From Anabaena catenula FACHB-362 (GTDB lineage Bacteria; Cyanobacteriota; Cyanobacteriia; Cyanobacteriales; Nostocaceae), in assembly GCF_014698735.1 (NCBI RefSeq), contig NZ_JACJTQ010000021.1, positions 1 through 64,000 of the forward strand: DNA of 64,000 nt, given 5' to 3'. Made by a program: the position numbers and the translations under genes. Of the stretch, positions 9,126 through 18,279 are shown one piece after another. Each line of letters starts with the position of its first letter. Position 1 is the first letter of the stretch. The notes under the pieces were generated by a model. It saw only the letters and a program-made list of their open reading frames with translations, did not search any database and had not been told where the DNA came from.

Positions 9126-9314
9126 ATGCAAAATACATCGGAATTTTATTGTGCTTATTGTGGGGAACCAAATTTAACTTTTATTGATTTTAGTGCTGGA
9201 ATGCAGCAAAGTTATATAGAAGATTGTCAAGTTTGCTGTCGTCCTAATATCTTGTATGTCAGGATTGATGAAGATACCCTAGATATTGAAATTGATAGTG
9301 AATACGAAGGCTAA
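9126..9314 (+). CDS. CPXCG-motif cysteine-rich small protein
   Basis: A 62-residue protein with two CxxC pairs: CAYCGEPN near the N-terminus and CQVCCRPN in the middle, together a zinc-ribbon-like site, followed by an acidic tail (IDEDTLDIEIDSEYEG). This layout fits the CPXCG-motif family (PF14255), small bacterial proteins of unknown role. The gene is only 19 bases from the next one, so the two are probably cotranscribed. Start at the first ATG. Confidence 0.85.
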   Translation: MQNTSEFYCAYCGEPNLTFIDFSAGMQQSYIEDCQVCCRPNILYVRIDEDTLDIEIDSEYEG

Positions 9315-9333
9315 GTTTTAGGTTTTTATTTCT

Positions 9334-9783
9334 ATGCTGCAATTTAAACATTCCTCCATTATTAACGCACCAGTAGAAGTAGTTTGGAAATTTCATGAAA
9401 GACCAGACATTTTACAACTACTTACCCCACCTTGGCAACCAATCCAAGTAATTCGTCGTGAGGGGGGACTAAATGAAGGTGCAATTACAGAATTTCGGTT
9501 GTTTCTTGGCCTGTTACCTTTGACTTGGTTAGCGCGTCATACTGGATATGAACAACATAAACTGTTTACTGATGAACAGATATCCGGTCCTTTTGAGTCT
9601 TGGGTACATCGCCATGAATTTGAGCTAGAAAATGGCAAAACTAGATTAACTGATAATATCGCTTTTTCTATGCCTGGTGGCGATAGTGTGGAATTTGTCA
9701 GTGGTTGGTTAGTACAAGTTCAATTAGAAGCGATGTTCCGTTATCGTCATTATGTGACTAAGCGGGAATGCGAATCACAATAA
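9334..9783 (+). CDS. SRPBCC (START/Bet v 1-like) family protein
   Basis: A 149-residue protein with the shape of the SRPBCC ligand-binding fold: an opening strand FKHSSIINAPVEVVWKFHER, then PDILQLLTPPW, and the late RLTDNIAFSMPGG and a C-terminal helix (LVQVQLEAMFRYRHYVTKRE). Such proteins bind hydrophobic ligands or act as cyclase-like enzymes; many cyanobacterial members are described only as START-like or cell-division-inhibitor-like. No signal peptide. It probably forms a two-gene unit with the zinc-ribbon protein just upstream. The ligand cannot be inferred. Confidence 0.85.
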   Translation: MLQFKHSSIINAPVEVVWKFHERPDILQLLTPPWQPIQVIRREGGLNEGAITEFRLFLGLLPLTWLARHTGYEQHKLFTDEQISGPFESWVHRHEFELENGKTRLTDNIAFSMPGGDSVEFVSGWLVQVQLEAMFRYRHYVTKRECESQ

Positions 9784-9811
9784 TTTAAGTAAAAATATAT
9801 ACTAGCTATTA

Positions 9812-9850
9812 TAAGTGTTTGATTCAGTAAAGCCTTTTAAAACACTTATA
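9812..9850. terminator. Inverted repeat after the SRPBCC gene
   Basis: ATAAGTGTTT and AAACACTTAT form a perfect 10-bp stem with a 19-base loop, 29 bases after the stop codon. There is no T run, so it may be an mRNA 3' end structure rather than a classical terminator. The rest of the 366-base gap up to crtW is AT-rich with no feature I can support. Confidence 0.4.
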
Positions 9851-10149
9851 TTACCAATCATATCACTCTATTCATCCAGCATAGAGCCTTAATATTATTG
9901 GCTTTAATATTACTAAAAATAAGTAATATCACGTATATAATCCAACTTCCAAACTGAAAACAATTTTTGGTCTGGCGGTATTGTGCAATAATACTTAAAG
10001 TGTCTTAATATTTCTACATATTTTAGATTATTAACACCAGCCACTAAGAAAACACCAACCATTTGTAAGCTTTTATGGCTAATGGTTGGACTATTCTGCT
10101 GTGACTATATTTTAGGAATTTTTACTGAAATTATACTAGGTGTAAAAGC

Positions 10150-10893
10150 ATGATTAACTTCAAACCACTACTTAGGTTTCGACCAAAATTAAACCCAGCC
10201 CAAGGGATGTTTATTGCTATTGTGATTATTAGCGTTTGGGCTATTAGTCTGACCTTTTTAATGTCTATTGATATCTCCAATATCAAATTTTTAATGTTAT
10301 CTCCTATCATCCTTTGGCAAACATTTTTATACACAGGATTATTTATTACAGCCCATGATGCTATGCATGGAATAGTGTTTCCGCAAAATCCTAAAATTAA
10401 TCATTTTATGGGTTCTTTGTGCCTCTTTCTTTATGGTCTTTTACCATATCACAAACTTTTAAAAAAGCATTGGTTACACCACCATAACCCAGCTAGTGAA
10501 ATAGATCCCGATTTTCATGATGGTAAACACAAAAGTTTCTTGGCTTGGTATTTTTATTTCATGATGCGTTACTGGAATTGGTTTCAAATTATCACTTTAA
10601 TGATTATCTATAATATTATAGTTTACACTCTTCATATACCTCGTAATAATCTCACTTATTTTTGGGTAATTCCTTCCCTGTTAAGTTCATTACAATTATT
10701 TTATTTTGGTACTTTCTTACCTCATACAGAACCAATTGATGGTTATAATGAACCTCATCGCGCCCAAACTATTAACCGTCCTATTTGGTGGTCTTTTATA
10801 ACTTGCTATCACTTTGGTTATCACGAAGAACATCATCAATATCCCCATGCAGCTTGGTGGCAGCTACCTGACATTTATAAGCAATACAAATAA
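10150..10893 (+). CDS. crtW: Beta-carotene ketolase (4-oxygenase)
   Basis: A 247-residue membrane enzyme of the fatty-acid-hydroxylase/desaturase fold. It adds keto groups to beta-carotene, giving echinenone and canthaxanthin, carotenoids typical of Nostoc-like cyanobacteria. The di-iron histidine clusters are all present: TAHDAMHG, KHWLHHHNPASEIDPDFHDG, and FGYHEEHHQYPHAAWWQLP near the C-terminus. Four membrane-spanning stretches surround them. The length matches bacterial CrtW enzymes and separates it from the distinct CrtO-type ketolase. It stands alone, with a palindromic repeat behind it. Whether it makes mono- or di-ketolated products cannot be seen here. Confidence 0.93.
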   Translation: MINFKPLLRFRPKLNPAQGMFIAIVIISVWAISLTFLMSIDISNIKFLMLSPIILWQTFLYTGLFITAHDAMHGIVFPQNPKINHFMGSLCLFLYGLLPYHKLLKKHWLHHHNPASEIDPDFHDGKHKSFLAWYFYFMMRYWNWFQIITLMIIYNIIVYTLHIPRNNLTYFWVIPSLLSSLQLFYFGTFLPHTEPIDGYNEPHRAQTINRPIWWSFITCYHFGYHEEHHQYPHAAWWQLPDIYKQYK

Positions 10894-10919
10894 TTTACTC
10901 TTTTTATAAAAATAGTATT

Positions 10920-10974
10920 GTAGGGTGGGCATTGCCCACCAAAACCCGCATATTGTGGGCATTGCCCACCCTAC
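10920..10974. repeat. Palindromic repeat pair (GTAGGGTGGGCATTGCCCAC)
   Basis: The left arm (10920-10939) and right arm (10955-10974) are inverted repeats with one mismatch in 20 positions, and each arm also contains the self-complementary GTGGGCATTGCCCAC. It may act as a bidirectional terminator between crtW and the convergent gene, but looks like a dispersed repeat. Confidence 0.65.
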
Positions 10975-11108
10975 GTATATGTTCAAAAATCAAATATTAA
11001 CCCTATACAAATAATGTCTTTATGTATTAATTTTGTGCCGACAATCTCTGGGGTGCGGCACAACAATAAAGTCTACAAAAGCTGGCTTTTCTTGTGTATT
11101 GCTAAACT

Positions 11109-11759
11109 TTAGTTTGTGGGTGAACTTTCTAGTAAAGGTGGACGCACACACAAATATATTAAAGCCCCAAATAAGGGAATTACAGCAAATAACCAAAATA
11201 ATTGATTGTGCTTCCAACCTCGTCGCGTCATATCATCTCCTAATAAAGCGGGAAATAATAGACTTAACATACAAAAATCTAAACTCATAACATGAATAAA
11301 ACGGCTAGTTTGCCATTGCTGAACAAAGTTACTCCAGTCTCCTTGTAAAGCATAGACAAATAAAATTCCTGCACCTAAAGTTAATAAAATCCCATTTATC
11401 CGTGAATCTAAAACTTTGATAAATAGATTTTTTCTACCTACAAACTCTTGATTGGATGTTCTTAAAGCTAAATACGGTAAAAGAGCAAATGCACCAACAG
11501 CAAAAGAAGCAGTAGCAAATGGCCAAGCGCGGATTTTTTGCCCTCTACCATCAATAAATAAAACGGCGCTGTAGATTAAAGGCCATACACCCATGATATT
11601 AAATAAGGCGATAACTAAAGGGTTAATGCCTTGCCATTGACCAGTAGAAAGATTTTTAATTAACTCTAAACTCTCTGGGAAATTGTCAGGAGGAGCAAAT
11701 AAAAAGGCGTAGGAAATAAATCCTAGCCATAACAAACCAAAAGAAATTTTTCTGAACAT
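11109..11759 (-). CDS. Integral membrane protein, DUF2834-like
   Basis: A 216-residue protein with six probable membrane helices (near residues 5-22, 45-65, 78-97, 120-138, 152-172 and 186-206). Notable motifs are FLFAPPDNFPESLELI after the first helix and NIMGVWPLIYSAVLF. The last part (HVMSLDFCMLSLLFPALLGDD) resembles the DUF2834-type region found in cyanobacterial and plastid membrane proteins; I assign this loosely. It starts 12 bases after the stop of hrcA on the same strand, so it is probably cotranscribed with hrcA, which is unexpected for a repressor operon. Function unknown. Confidence 0.7.
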   Translation of the reverse strand: MFRKISFGLLWLGFISYAFLFAPPDNFPESLELIKNLSTGQWQGINPLVIALFNIMGVWPLIYSAVLFIDGRGQKIRAWPFATASFAVGAFALLPYLALRTSNQEFVGRKNLFIKVLDSRINGILLTLGAGILFVYALQGDWSNFVQQWQTSRFIHVMSLDFCMLSLLFPALLGDDMTRRGWKHNQLFWLFAVIPLFGALIYLCVRPPLLESSPTN

Positions 11760-11771
11760 GATTTAAGCAGT

Positions 11772-12911
11772 TTAACTAAAAGCTTCTGAGAGGTAATCTG
11801 CGGCTGCGGCTACAACAGCGATCGCACTTTCATAGTCTAACCGAGTCGGACCCAAAACTCCCACACTTCCCACTGGGACAGAACCCCGACGATAGGTAGA
11901 AGAAATCAAAGTACAAGTGCGAATCGGTTCTAATGGATTTTCTGCACCAATACGAACTGTCACCCTTGACTTACCCAAATCCTCTGTTTCTGGCTCCTCA
12001 CAAATTAACCGCCATAGCTGTTCTTGTTCTTCTTCCAGGAGATGGATAATCGTTTGTACTTGCTGTACTTGGGAAAATTCTGGTTGACGCAAAACCTCTC
12101 CTACACCCCGCACCATAATTTGTGTAGCAGCTGGTGCAAAAGTCCGACGAGTCAATTCTACCAATGAATTTTTCAAGAATTCGCCATAGCGTTGAAATTC
12201 TTGATCTAATTCACTCCAGTCCAGATTAGCTAATTCCAACAGACTGCGGCCTCTTAAGTGGCTATTCAGAAAATTAGATACAATTTGCAACTCGTGATCA
12301 ATTACCTCTGGCTCTGGTTTGGTTTCTGATGAAGCTGTGAATAAATCCATCACCTTGGAATGTGTTTCATAACCATCAGTCACCACAATCAGCATAATCT
12401 TACTCGATTCAATTTGCACCAATTGCAAATGTCTTAATTGTGCTGTGTTGGTTTGCGGCATAGTAATCAAGGTAATACAGCCACTCAAAGTTGCCAAAAT
12501 TTGGGCTGCTCCTTGTAATAGCGCTTCCAAACCCCAATCTTCCCAAGGCCGAAGTTGTTGTAATGCGGCTTCCACCTCTTTACCTACAGCGTCCGTACTC
12601 CTTTCTTGGGGAAGGCTACGCGCACGGAGAAGCAAATTACGCGTAGCATCTTGCAGAGAAGGTGTAATCAGATGGTCAACATAAATACGATAACCAGAAT
12701 CAGAAGGTATTCTCCCAGCAGAAGTGTGCGGTTGATAAACTAACCCAGATTTTTCTAAAACTCCCATGACATTGCGAATGGTAGCGGAGCTAACACCCAG
12801 GTCAAACTCCTCAATTAGAGCTTTTGAACCAACAGGTTCTGCGGTAGCGATATAGTGGCGTATAATTGCCCAAAGTATATGCTGTTGTCGATTGGTTAGC
12901 TGAACTTGCAT
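11772..12911 (-). CDS. hrcA: Heat-inducible transcription repressor HrcA
   Basis: A 379-residue protein. HrcA binds CIRCE inverted repeats and represses groESL and related chaperone genes until heat stress. The N-terminal winged-helix domain is clear: [31 protein letters not shown], then [17 protein letters not shown] and [20 protein letters not shown]. The C-terminal part has the GAF-like dimerisation region and ends with [21 protein letters not shown] segment near residues 90-105 ([15 protein letters not shown]) is encoded by bases that resemble a dispersed Nostoc-type repeat. No CIRCE element was seen in its own upstream region or elsewhere in the window. A membrane protein gene follows 12 bases downstream. 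Confidence 0.96.
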   Translation of the reverse strand: MQVQLTNRQQHILWAIIRHYIATAEPVGSKALIEEFDLGVSSATIRNVMGVLEKSGLVYQPHTSAGRIPSDSGYRIYVDHLITPSLQDATRNLLLRARSLPQERSTDAVGKEVEAALQQLRPWEDWGLEALLQGAAQILATLSGCITLITMPQTNTAQLRHLQLVQIESSKIMLIVVTDGYETHSKVMDLFTASSETKPEPEVIDHELQIVSNFLNSHLRGRSLLELANLDWSELDQEFQRYGEFLKNSLVELTRRTFAPAATQIMVRGVGEVLRQPEFSQVQQVQTIIHLLEEEQEQLWRLICEEPETEDLGKSRVTVRIGAENPLEPIRTCTLISSTYRRGSVPVGSVGVLGPTRLDYESAIAVVAAAADYLSEAFS

Positions 12912-13211
12912 AGGAGATGTTTTACTGAAGGCAAATTTTATTCAAAGGTTGAAAAAACTTGTGGCTTTTACCACCAAAAAATTTTAAGTATTAATTAATT
13001 TAAGATAGCAAATTATATGGTTATGTAATGATAATTTAAAGCAAAACTCTACTTAAGCGTATTTACTAAACTAGTTTGCTGATTGCTACAATCTCTATCT
13101 TGAAAGTATCATCTCATCTTTTCCCGTATACTCTCACAGTACATTAAAAAAAGCAGTATTTTAAGTTACAAATATAATCTTTGCCTTTTGTCGCTTTCAT
13201 AGCTGTAGGAA

Positions 13212-13366
13212 TCCTGAGAGGATGTTTTAAAAGTATTTTATGAAACCAATAAAACCTAGATACTTAACTCCCTTCCCTAAAAGGGTATGGGCATTTTCAA
13301 GCCTTTATCCTACAAGGAGAGAGGTTCTTTGGTAAAGTTTATAACTTTCCAAACATCCTCTCAGGA
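13212..13366. mobile_element. MITE-like element with 16-bp perfect terminal inverted repeats
   Basis: TCCTGAGAGGATGTTT at 13212-13227 is exactly inverted at 13351-13366, and the match continues imperfectly for about 20 more bases inward (AAAAGT...ACC). The 155-bp interior has no reading frame. A target-site duplication is not evident. It lies in a 641-base gap between hrcA and the rhodanese gene; I see nothing else definite in that gap. Confidence 0.65.
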
Positions 13367-13552
13367 ACTTGCAAATAAAAATCTCCCATTTGTAGGCTGT
13401 GTTAGGACGGTAGTCTTTAACACACTATGGATTTAAGGAATAATGATGGGTGACGCTGTCGCTACAATTTTGGGGTAATTTATTCTTTGGAAATACCTAA
13501 AACCATAAATCATCTTCTGTCGCTTACCAATCAGGTTTCCCCCATCTCTTCC

Positions 13553-13900
13553 CTAATATTGGGGAATCGAAGGATCAACTAATATAGAGTAGGCAGCAAT
13601 ACCACCACCAATATTTTTAACATTTGTGAATCCTTGTGCAACTAACCATTGGCACATTTGAGCAGAACGAATACCGTGATGACACAGCACAAGGGTTTCC
13701 GCTTCCGAATCAAAGCGAGTAGAAATCTCTTCGTTCCATTCAGCAAATTCGCTCAGAGGAAGGTTAACGAAACCCTCAATGCTGGCTATTTCCACTTCTT
13801 GGGGTTCTCGGACATCCACCAACTGTAGTCCAGAATCACCAGCAGCCAGACGTTGTGCTAGTTCCTCTACGCTAATTTGGATAAAAGATTGACCTGTCAT
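13553..13900 (-). CDS. Rhodanese-like domain protein
   Basis: A 115-residue single-domain rhodanese. LQLVDVREPQEVEIASIEGFVNLPL is the typical first half, and ETLVLCHHGIRSAQMC holds the active-site cysteine in the loop CHHGIRS, so sulfur-transfer or related activity is possible. QGFTNVKNIGGGIAAY is the usual C-terminal motif. It is cytoplasmic, with no signal peptide. It stands alone and is divergent from the DUF3352 gene. Single-domain rhodaneses have varied roles such as sulfur trafficking and tRNA thiolation; no neighbour points to one. Confidence 0.92.
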   Translation of the reverse strand: MTGQSFIQISVEELAQRLAAGDSGLQLVDVREPQEVEIASIEGFVNLPLSEFAEWNEEISTRFDSEAETLVLCHHGIRSAQMCQWLVAQGFTNVKNIGGGIAAYSILVDPSIPQY

Positions 13901-14027
13901 GTAGTTTTTCTAAACAATCCTAATATTATTTATGTTGGCAGAAAAAATCAGAAAAATCCTCTTTTTCAATGCATAGAAGTTGCGCTTCTAGCCTAAAATC
14001 AAAAACGGAGCATTTACTAGGTCTAAT

Positions 14028-15719
14028 GTGAACAGTCAAAGCTCATTTTTCAGGTTCCTAGTGGCTGGTGCGATCGCCCTGCTACTGTTTAGTATTGCTG
14101 GTTTTTACTGGTTTTTTGCCAAAAGTCCGATTGGCCTAGTGACTTATGGCTCTCAACCTGGTGCTGCTATATTTGTATCAAAGCTGTCACCTGTGATCGT
14201 ATCATTGCTGGTAAATCCTGATGGATTACAGGGATTGGAGCAAAAAGGGGAAATTTCCCAGATTAAAACCAATTTATTGGCTAAAACTAGCATAAATTAT
14301 CAAGAAGATATTAAACCCTGGCTGGGAAATGAAATTACATTGGCTGTAACTAGCCAAGATATAGACCGCGATCCAGAAAACGGACTACAATCAGGGTATC
14401 TGATGGCGTTAGCAACAGAGAACCCAGCCCAAAGCCGTGAGTTTATCGAGTTGTTGTTTTCCAAACGGTCTTTAGCTGGGGCTAATTTAGCTGTTGAACA
14501 ATACAAAGGTGTGAAGTTACTTTATGAGACCCAAGAAACATTAGCATCCGCAAAAAGCCAAACTGCTTTAGCTGGTGCGGTTGTTGATAATTTTGTTTTG
14601 TTTGCTAATGATGCCAAAGTGCTACGAGAAGCTATTAATAATGTCCAAGCACCGGATTTGAATTTAACCAGTTCTCCGGAATATCAAAAAGCTACTCAAC
14701 AAATACCTAAAAATGCTGTAGCTGTAGCTTTCCTAAATCTGCCCGAAGTTGCTAATTGGCAAGGGTTTGAACTGGCAGAATCTACTTATAATAGCCAAAT
14801 TCTGTCTTTGGTATTAAATCCTCAAGGATTGCTGGCGGAAAGCACGTTTTTAACATCTACTTTAACATCCACAGACGTTACGCCTCCGTCTGCTTCACTA
14901 TCTCAACCTGTGGGAGCATTGAAGTATATTCCCGCATCAGCAGGTTTGGCAATTTCTGGGGCGAATTTAAGTAATTTAGCTGACAGTGATTTAGCAAAAC
15001 TCTGGAGACAAGGAACAGCGACAATATACGGTTCATCAGCAGAGGCTATTTCTCGCTGGGTAAAACCTTTGGTAGATGTGCAGAAAGATTGGGGTTTAAA
15101 TTTTAGAGAGGATATTTTTAGTTGGGTAGTGGGAGAATATGCGATCGCTACGCTCACTGAAAATAACGCACTTTTACCCAATCAAGGAAATACAACCCCC
15201 AATTGGGTGTTTGTGGTGGAAAAAACACCGCAGTTAGTAGAAGGTATAGCCCGTTTAGATAAAATTGCCAGTAGCAAAGGCTTAAATGTCAGTTCCCTTA
15301 CTCTCAATCAGCAAAGAGTCTCCGCTTGGACAGAGTTAACAGCTATTACTGAAGATAAATCAGCCCTCAGCGTCGCAGCCAAAATTCAGGGGGTGCATAC
15401 AAGCCAGGGTAATTATGAGATTTTTACCTCAGACTTAAAGACAATGGACAAAGTCTTGAGTAGCAAGGAAAAATCCTTAATTGACAACCCCAATTTTCAA
15501 GATGTGATCGCCCCTATTCCCCAACTTAACCAAGGCTACATCTATGTAGACTGGGAAAAGAGCCAAAAACTTCTCGAACGTCAACTACCCTTGCTCAAAT
15601 TTGTGGAAGTTTTAGGCAAACCACTGTTTAACAATCTGCGATCGCTTACAGTTAGTAGTTATAGCCGTGAGCCAGGAACTCTAAAAGGCGGTGTATTCTT
15701 CCAGCTTCATCGCTCTTAA
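14028..15719 (+). CDS. DUF3352 domain protein, membrane-anchored
   Basis: A 563-residue protein starting at GTG. One N-terminal membrane helix (about residues 11-29, FLVAGAIALLLFSIAGFYWFF) anchors a large domain outside the membrane or facing the thylakoid lumen. The remainder matches the cyanobacterial DUF3352 family: FVSKLSPVIVSLLVNPDGL, IKPWLGNEITLAVTSQDID, a mid-protein repeat of the module (ALKYIPASAGLAISGANL, LNFREDIFSWVVGEYAIATL), and a C-terminal GYIYVDWEKSQKLLE. The two halves look like a tandem duplication of one fold. No catalytic motif is visible and the function is unknown. No operon partner. Confidence 0.88.
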   Translation: MNSQSSFFRFLVAGAIALLLFSIAGFYWFFAKSPIGLVTYGSQPGAAIFVSKLSPVIVSLLVNPDGLQGLEQKGEISQIKTNLLAKTSINYQEDIKPWLGNEITLAVTSQDIDRDPENGLQSGYLMALATENPAQSREFIELLFSKRSLAGANLAVEQYKGVKLLYETQETLASAKSQTALAGAVVDNFVLFANDAKVLREAINNVQAPDLNLTSSPEYQKATQQIPKNAVAVAFLNLPEVANWQGFELAESTYNSQILSLVLNPQGLLAESTFLTSTLTSTDVTPPSASLSQPVGALKYIPASAGLAISGANLSNLADSDLAKLWRQGTATIYGSSAEAISRWVKPLVDVQKDWGLNFREDIFSWVVGEYAIATLTENNALLPNQGNTTPNWVFVVEKTPQLVEGIARLDKIASSKGLNVSSLTLNQQRVSAWTELTAITEDKSALSVAAKIQGVHTSQGNYEIFTSDLKTMDKVLSSKEKSLIDNPNFQDVIAPIPQLNQGYIYVDWEKSQKLLERQLPLLKFVEVLGKPLFNNLRSLTVSSYSREPGTLKGGVFFQLHRS

Positions 15720-16012
15720 ATTTTCTATGTTTTCTCTTCAAATCAAATTTGATTGAGAAGCACAGTTTGTGAAATTCACCAAATCAAGGAAACAGTACTA
15801 TTTGTGTCACATTTCCAGATCATGTAATTAGTACTAAATAGCGCTGTTTACAAATAAAATTAGTATATATAGCAGAGAACAGGAAATAGGGAACTTTTAA
15901 CAGGGTGGAAAGTCCCTTGGTGTCTGACTTATATTTACTGCCTGTCCTCACCGATCTGGCAACTGCTATACAGTCCTGCTACGCTAAGGATGGGGTATTC
16001 CCCCAAAAAAAG

Positions 16013-16498
16013 ATGAAAGATTTTCGTTTCTGGCTTCAATTTCGAGGTGGCTGGTTGTTGGCTACGATTACCGCTATGATAGCGATACCGGCAGCAGCCC
16101 AGACAGCAAATTTTGGAACTCTCAAGCTATCACCAGGTTTTGAACCTGCACAAGGAATGGGAACTGGCTATACAGGCGGTTCTTATTCCTTATCTGCAAT
16201 GAGTAACCGCGATCGCGATAAAAAAGTTTGTATCGGTTTTGCAGATCCAAATCCTGACCACATCCTCGTTTTAGAAAAAGACTTTGACAGCCTGAAAATA
16301 TTAGTCAACAGCGGTGGTGATACTACTCTGTTCATTAAAGGCCCAGACGATGGGACAATCCGTTGTGGAGATGACACAGGTAAAAGTAAAGATGCGAGTG
16401 TGAGCGATAGCCAATGGAAAAGAGGCACTTATCGCATTTGGGTAGGTATATTTAATCCTGGTGTCAAACGTAACTACACTTTGACAGTAGCGCAATAA
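16013..16498 (+). CDS. Secreted protein of unknown function
   Basis: A 161-residue protein with a signal peptide (MKDFRFWLQF then GGWLLATITAMIAIPAAAQ, cleavage after AAAQ). The frame is open upstream to a GTG at 15905, but the ATG at 16013 puts the signal sequence at the N-terminus, so I prefer it. The mature domain starts with a Gly/Ser-rich region (GMGTGYTGGSYSLSAMS) and then a beta-rich part with ILVNSGGDTTLFIKGPDD, a cysteine pair (one in KVCIGF, one in IRCGDD) and a C-terminal RGTYRIWVGIF...YTLTVAQ, like a pre-peptidase C-terminal (PPC) type beta-sandwich. Likely periplasmic; function unknown. Confidence 0.75.
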   Translation: MKDFRFWLQFRGGWLLATITAMIAIPAAAQTANFGTLKLSPGFEPAQGMGTGYTGGSYSLSAMSNRDRDKKVCIGFADPNPDHILVLEKDFDSLKILVNSGGDTTLFIKGPDDGTIRCGDDTGKSKDASVSDSQWKRGTYRIWVGIFNPGVKRNYTLTVAQ

Positions 16499-16522
16499 TA
16501 GGGAATAGGGAATAAATAGGGA

Positions 16523-16672
16523 GGGTGCAGGGTGCAGGGTGCAGGGTGCAGGGGGCAGGTAATTCTTAATTTTCTCCGCGTCCCCGCGTCCACCATCTCC
16601 GCGTCTTCCCCTCCCCGCGTCACCCCATCTCCCCATCTCCGCGTCCCCATCTCCCCATCTCCCTGTCTTCCT
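16523..16672. repeat. Short tandem repeats (GGGTGCA heptamers and CCCCATCT/CCGCGTC units)
   Basis: Bases 16523-16559 are four to five copies of GGGTGCA or GGGGGCA. Bases 16578-16672 are mixed copies of TCCCCATC and CCGCGTC on the same strand. These are typical short tandemly repeated sequences of heterocystous cyanobacteria. They lie between two genes, just upstream of cysE. Confidence 0.8.
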
Positions 16673-16734
16673 AGTTCCCAAGTAACGATAAAATGGGAAA
16701 GTAGCTCGCAATGCTGTCCAAGGGTACTACCTCG

Positions 16735-17487
16735 ATGCTCTCTATACTACGTGCCGATTTTCGCATCATCTTTGAACGTGACCCAGCTGCCCGAAATTGG
16801 TTGGAGGTCTTGTTTTGCTATCCAGGTTTACAAGCTCTCATGTTCCATCGCTTTGCTCACTGGTTGCGTAGTATTGGTCTTCCCTTTTTCCCCCGGCTCA
16901 TTTCTCACATAGCTCGGTTTTTAACCGGGATTGAAATTCACCCAGGGGCTGTAATTGGTCAAGGAGTATTTATTGACCACGGTATGGGAGTAGTAATTGG
17001 TGAAACAGCCATTATCGGCAACTATGCCCTGATTTATCAAGGTGTCACCCTGGGGGGAACAGGTAAAGAAAGCGGCAAACGTCACCCCACATTAGGCGAA
17101 AATGTCGTCGTTGGTGCGGGGGCAAAAGTTTTAGGAAATATCGCAATTGGTGATAACGTCCGCATTGGTGCTGGTTCAGTGGTGTTGAGGGATGTTCCTT
17201 CTAGTTGTACAGTTGTCGGCGTACCCGGACGGATTATCTACCGTGCTGGAGTTCGAGTTTCACCTCTAGAACACAGCAATTTACCAGACTCAGAAGCCCA
17301 AGTAATTCGCACCTTAGTTGACCGCATTGAAGCACTAGAAGAACAAATTCAATCTCTCCAAAATCCCGCAAAAACTCCAGTTTTGGTAGGTAACTTCATT
17401 CAAGAAAATGAATTACTAAAAGAACACAACTTCTGTAATATCAGAGATAAACAGATTCAGGAATTCTTTGATGGTGCGGGAATATAG
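16735..17487 (+). CDS. cysE: Serine O-acetyltransferase
   Basis: A 250-residue enzyme that makes O-acetylserine from serine and acetyl-CoA, the first step of cysteine synthesis. The N-terminal helical region ([39 protein letters not shown]) is followed by a left-handed beta-helix of hexapeptide repeats ([57 protein letters not shown]). The catalytic His is in FIDHGMG. A ~60-residue tail ([11 protein letters not shown], coiled-coil-like) extends beyond the catalytic domain. An upstream ATG at 16711 is in frame, but starting at 16735 gives the usual [10 protein letters not shown] beginning. No operon partner is evident. Confidence 0.95.
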   Translation: MLSILRADFRIIFERDPAARNWLEVLFCYPGLQALMFHRFAHWLRSIGLPFFPRLISHIARFLTGIEIHPGAVIGQGVFIDHGMGVVIGETAIIGNYALIYQGVTLGGTGKESGKRHPTLGENVVVGAGAKVLGNIAIGDNVRIGAGSVVLRDVPSSCTVVGVPGRIIYRAGVRVSPLEHSNLPDSEAQVIRTLVDRIEALEEQIQSLQNPAKTPVLVGNFIQENELLKEHNFCNIRDKQIQEFFDGAGI

Positions 17488-17556
17488 GGAAGAGGCAAGG
17501 GGGCAAGGAGCAGAGGTGAATTTTAGCTACTTCCTGTTAAACACCAAAAATTAAAA

Positions 17557-18138
17557 TTACGGGTTTATTGCTTCAGTAAACCATTCCTGGTTCTCATTGT
17601 GGTGATAAACTGATCTATTTTGTGGTTCACCCCGCAATTCTAAATGATCTACTTCTGTAGGTTCAAGCAATAATAAACAAAAATTTTCTACTGGTTGAAT
17701 AGAGTCTGGTATAGGTGGTGTAAATGCTTCCGGTGTGGTTATTCTCTTTTTACCAGGATGAGGCCAAGCAAATTGTAATCTAGCTGCATCACTCAATTCT
17801 TGCCACATTTTTATTCTTGCCAGTTGTAAATGTGGGTGAGAATCAGCACTTACTAAAGTTAATTCTCCAGTAATACGAAATTGTTCTCTGGTTTTGGGGA
17901 AATACCAGCAAATTTCTGCTGCTGGTTGTTTGGATATTTGTTCAGCTTTTGCACTACGAATATCGGTGATGAATTTTAACTGGTTTGTATCTTCCAGAAA
18001 ACCACGAAATACTACAGTGCGGTTTGTCGGTAAACCATTTTCTCGCACCGTTGCAAGTTGTAGATAACGGGCATAAACAAGACTGCGGTTGCGATGTAGT
18101 GCGCGAGTAATTAAACTTTTCCAAGGTACTAGGGACAT
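17557..18138 (-). CDS. Pyridoxamine 5'-phosphate oxidase family, Alr4036-type FMN-binding protein
   Basis: A 193-residue split-barrel flavoprotein. The N-terminal half (SLVYARYLQLATVRENGLPTNRTVVFRGF, then LKFITDIRSAKAEQI) carries the FMN-binding pattern of the Pyridox_oxase_2 (Alr4036) group, and FRITGELTLVS follows. The C-terminal part contains PPIPDSIQPVENFCLLLLEP and VDHLELRGEPQNRSVYHH, corresponding to the second FMN-contact region. Members of this group are not proven pyridoxamine phosphate oxidases and many lack a known substrate. It is convergent with cysE and divergent from the next gene. Confidence 0.9.
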   Translation of the reverse strand: MSLVPWKSLITRALHRNRSLVYARYLQLATVRENGLPTNRTVVFRGFLEDTNQLKFITDIRSAKAEQISKQPAAEICWYFPKTREQFRITGELTLVSADSHPHLQLARIKMWQELSDAARLQFAWPHPGKKRITTPEAFTPPIPDSIQPVENFCLLLLEPTEVDHLELRGEPQNRSVYHHNENQEWFTEAINP

Positions 18139-18279
18139 TTTTAAATATGGTTGTAATTAATATTTTCAACGATGTACGGTAATCCGCACCTAAAAATTCT
18201 TGGTCTACTAAAATTACACTTCTACGTTGGGGTATGTCAACAACAAAACAGAACTTACCCCCAATTCAAGGAGAAAAAA

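Noticed and set aside
11772-13552. A CIRCE operator (TTAGCACTC-N9-GAGTGCTAA) near hrcA
   Set aside because: I looked through the upstream gap and found no match.
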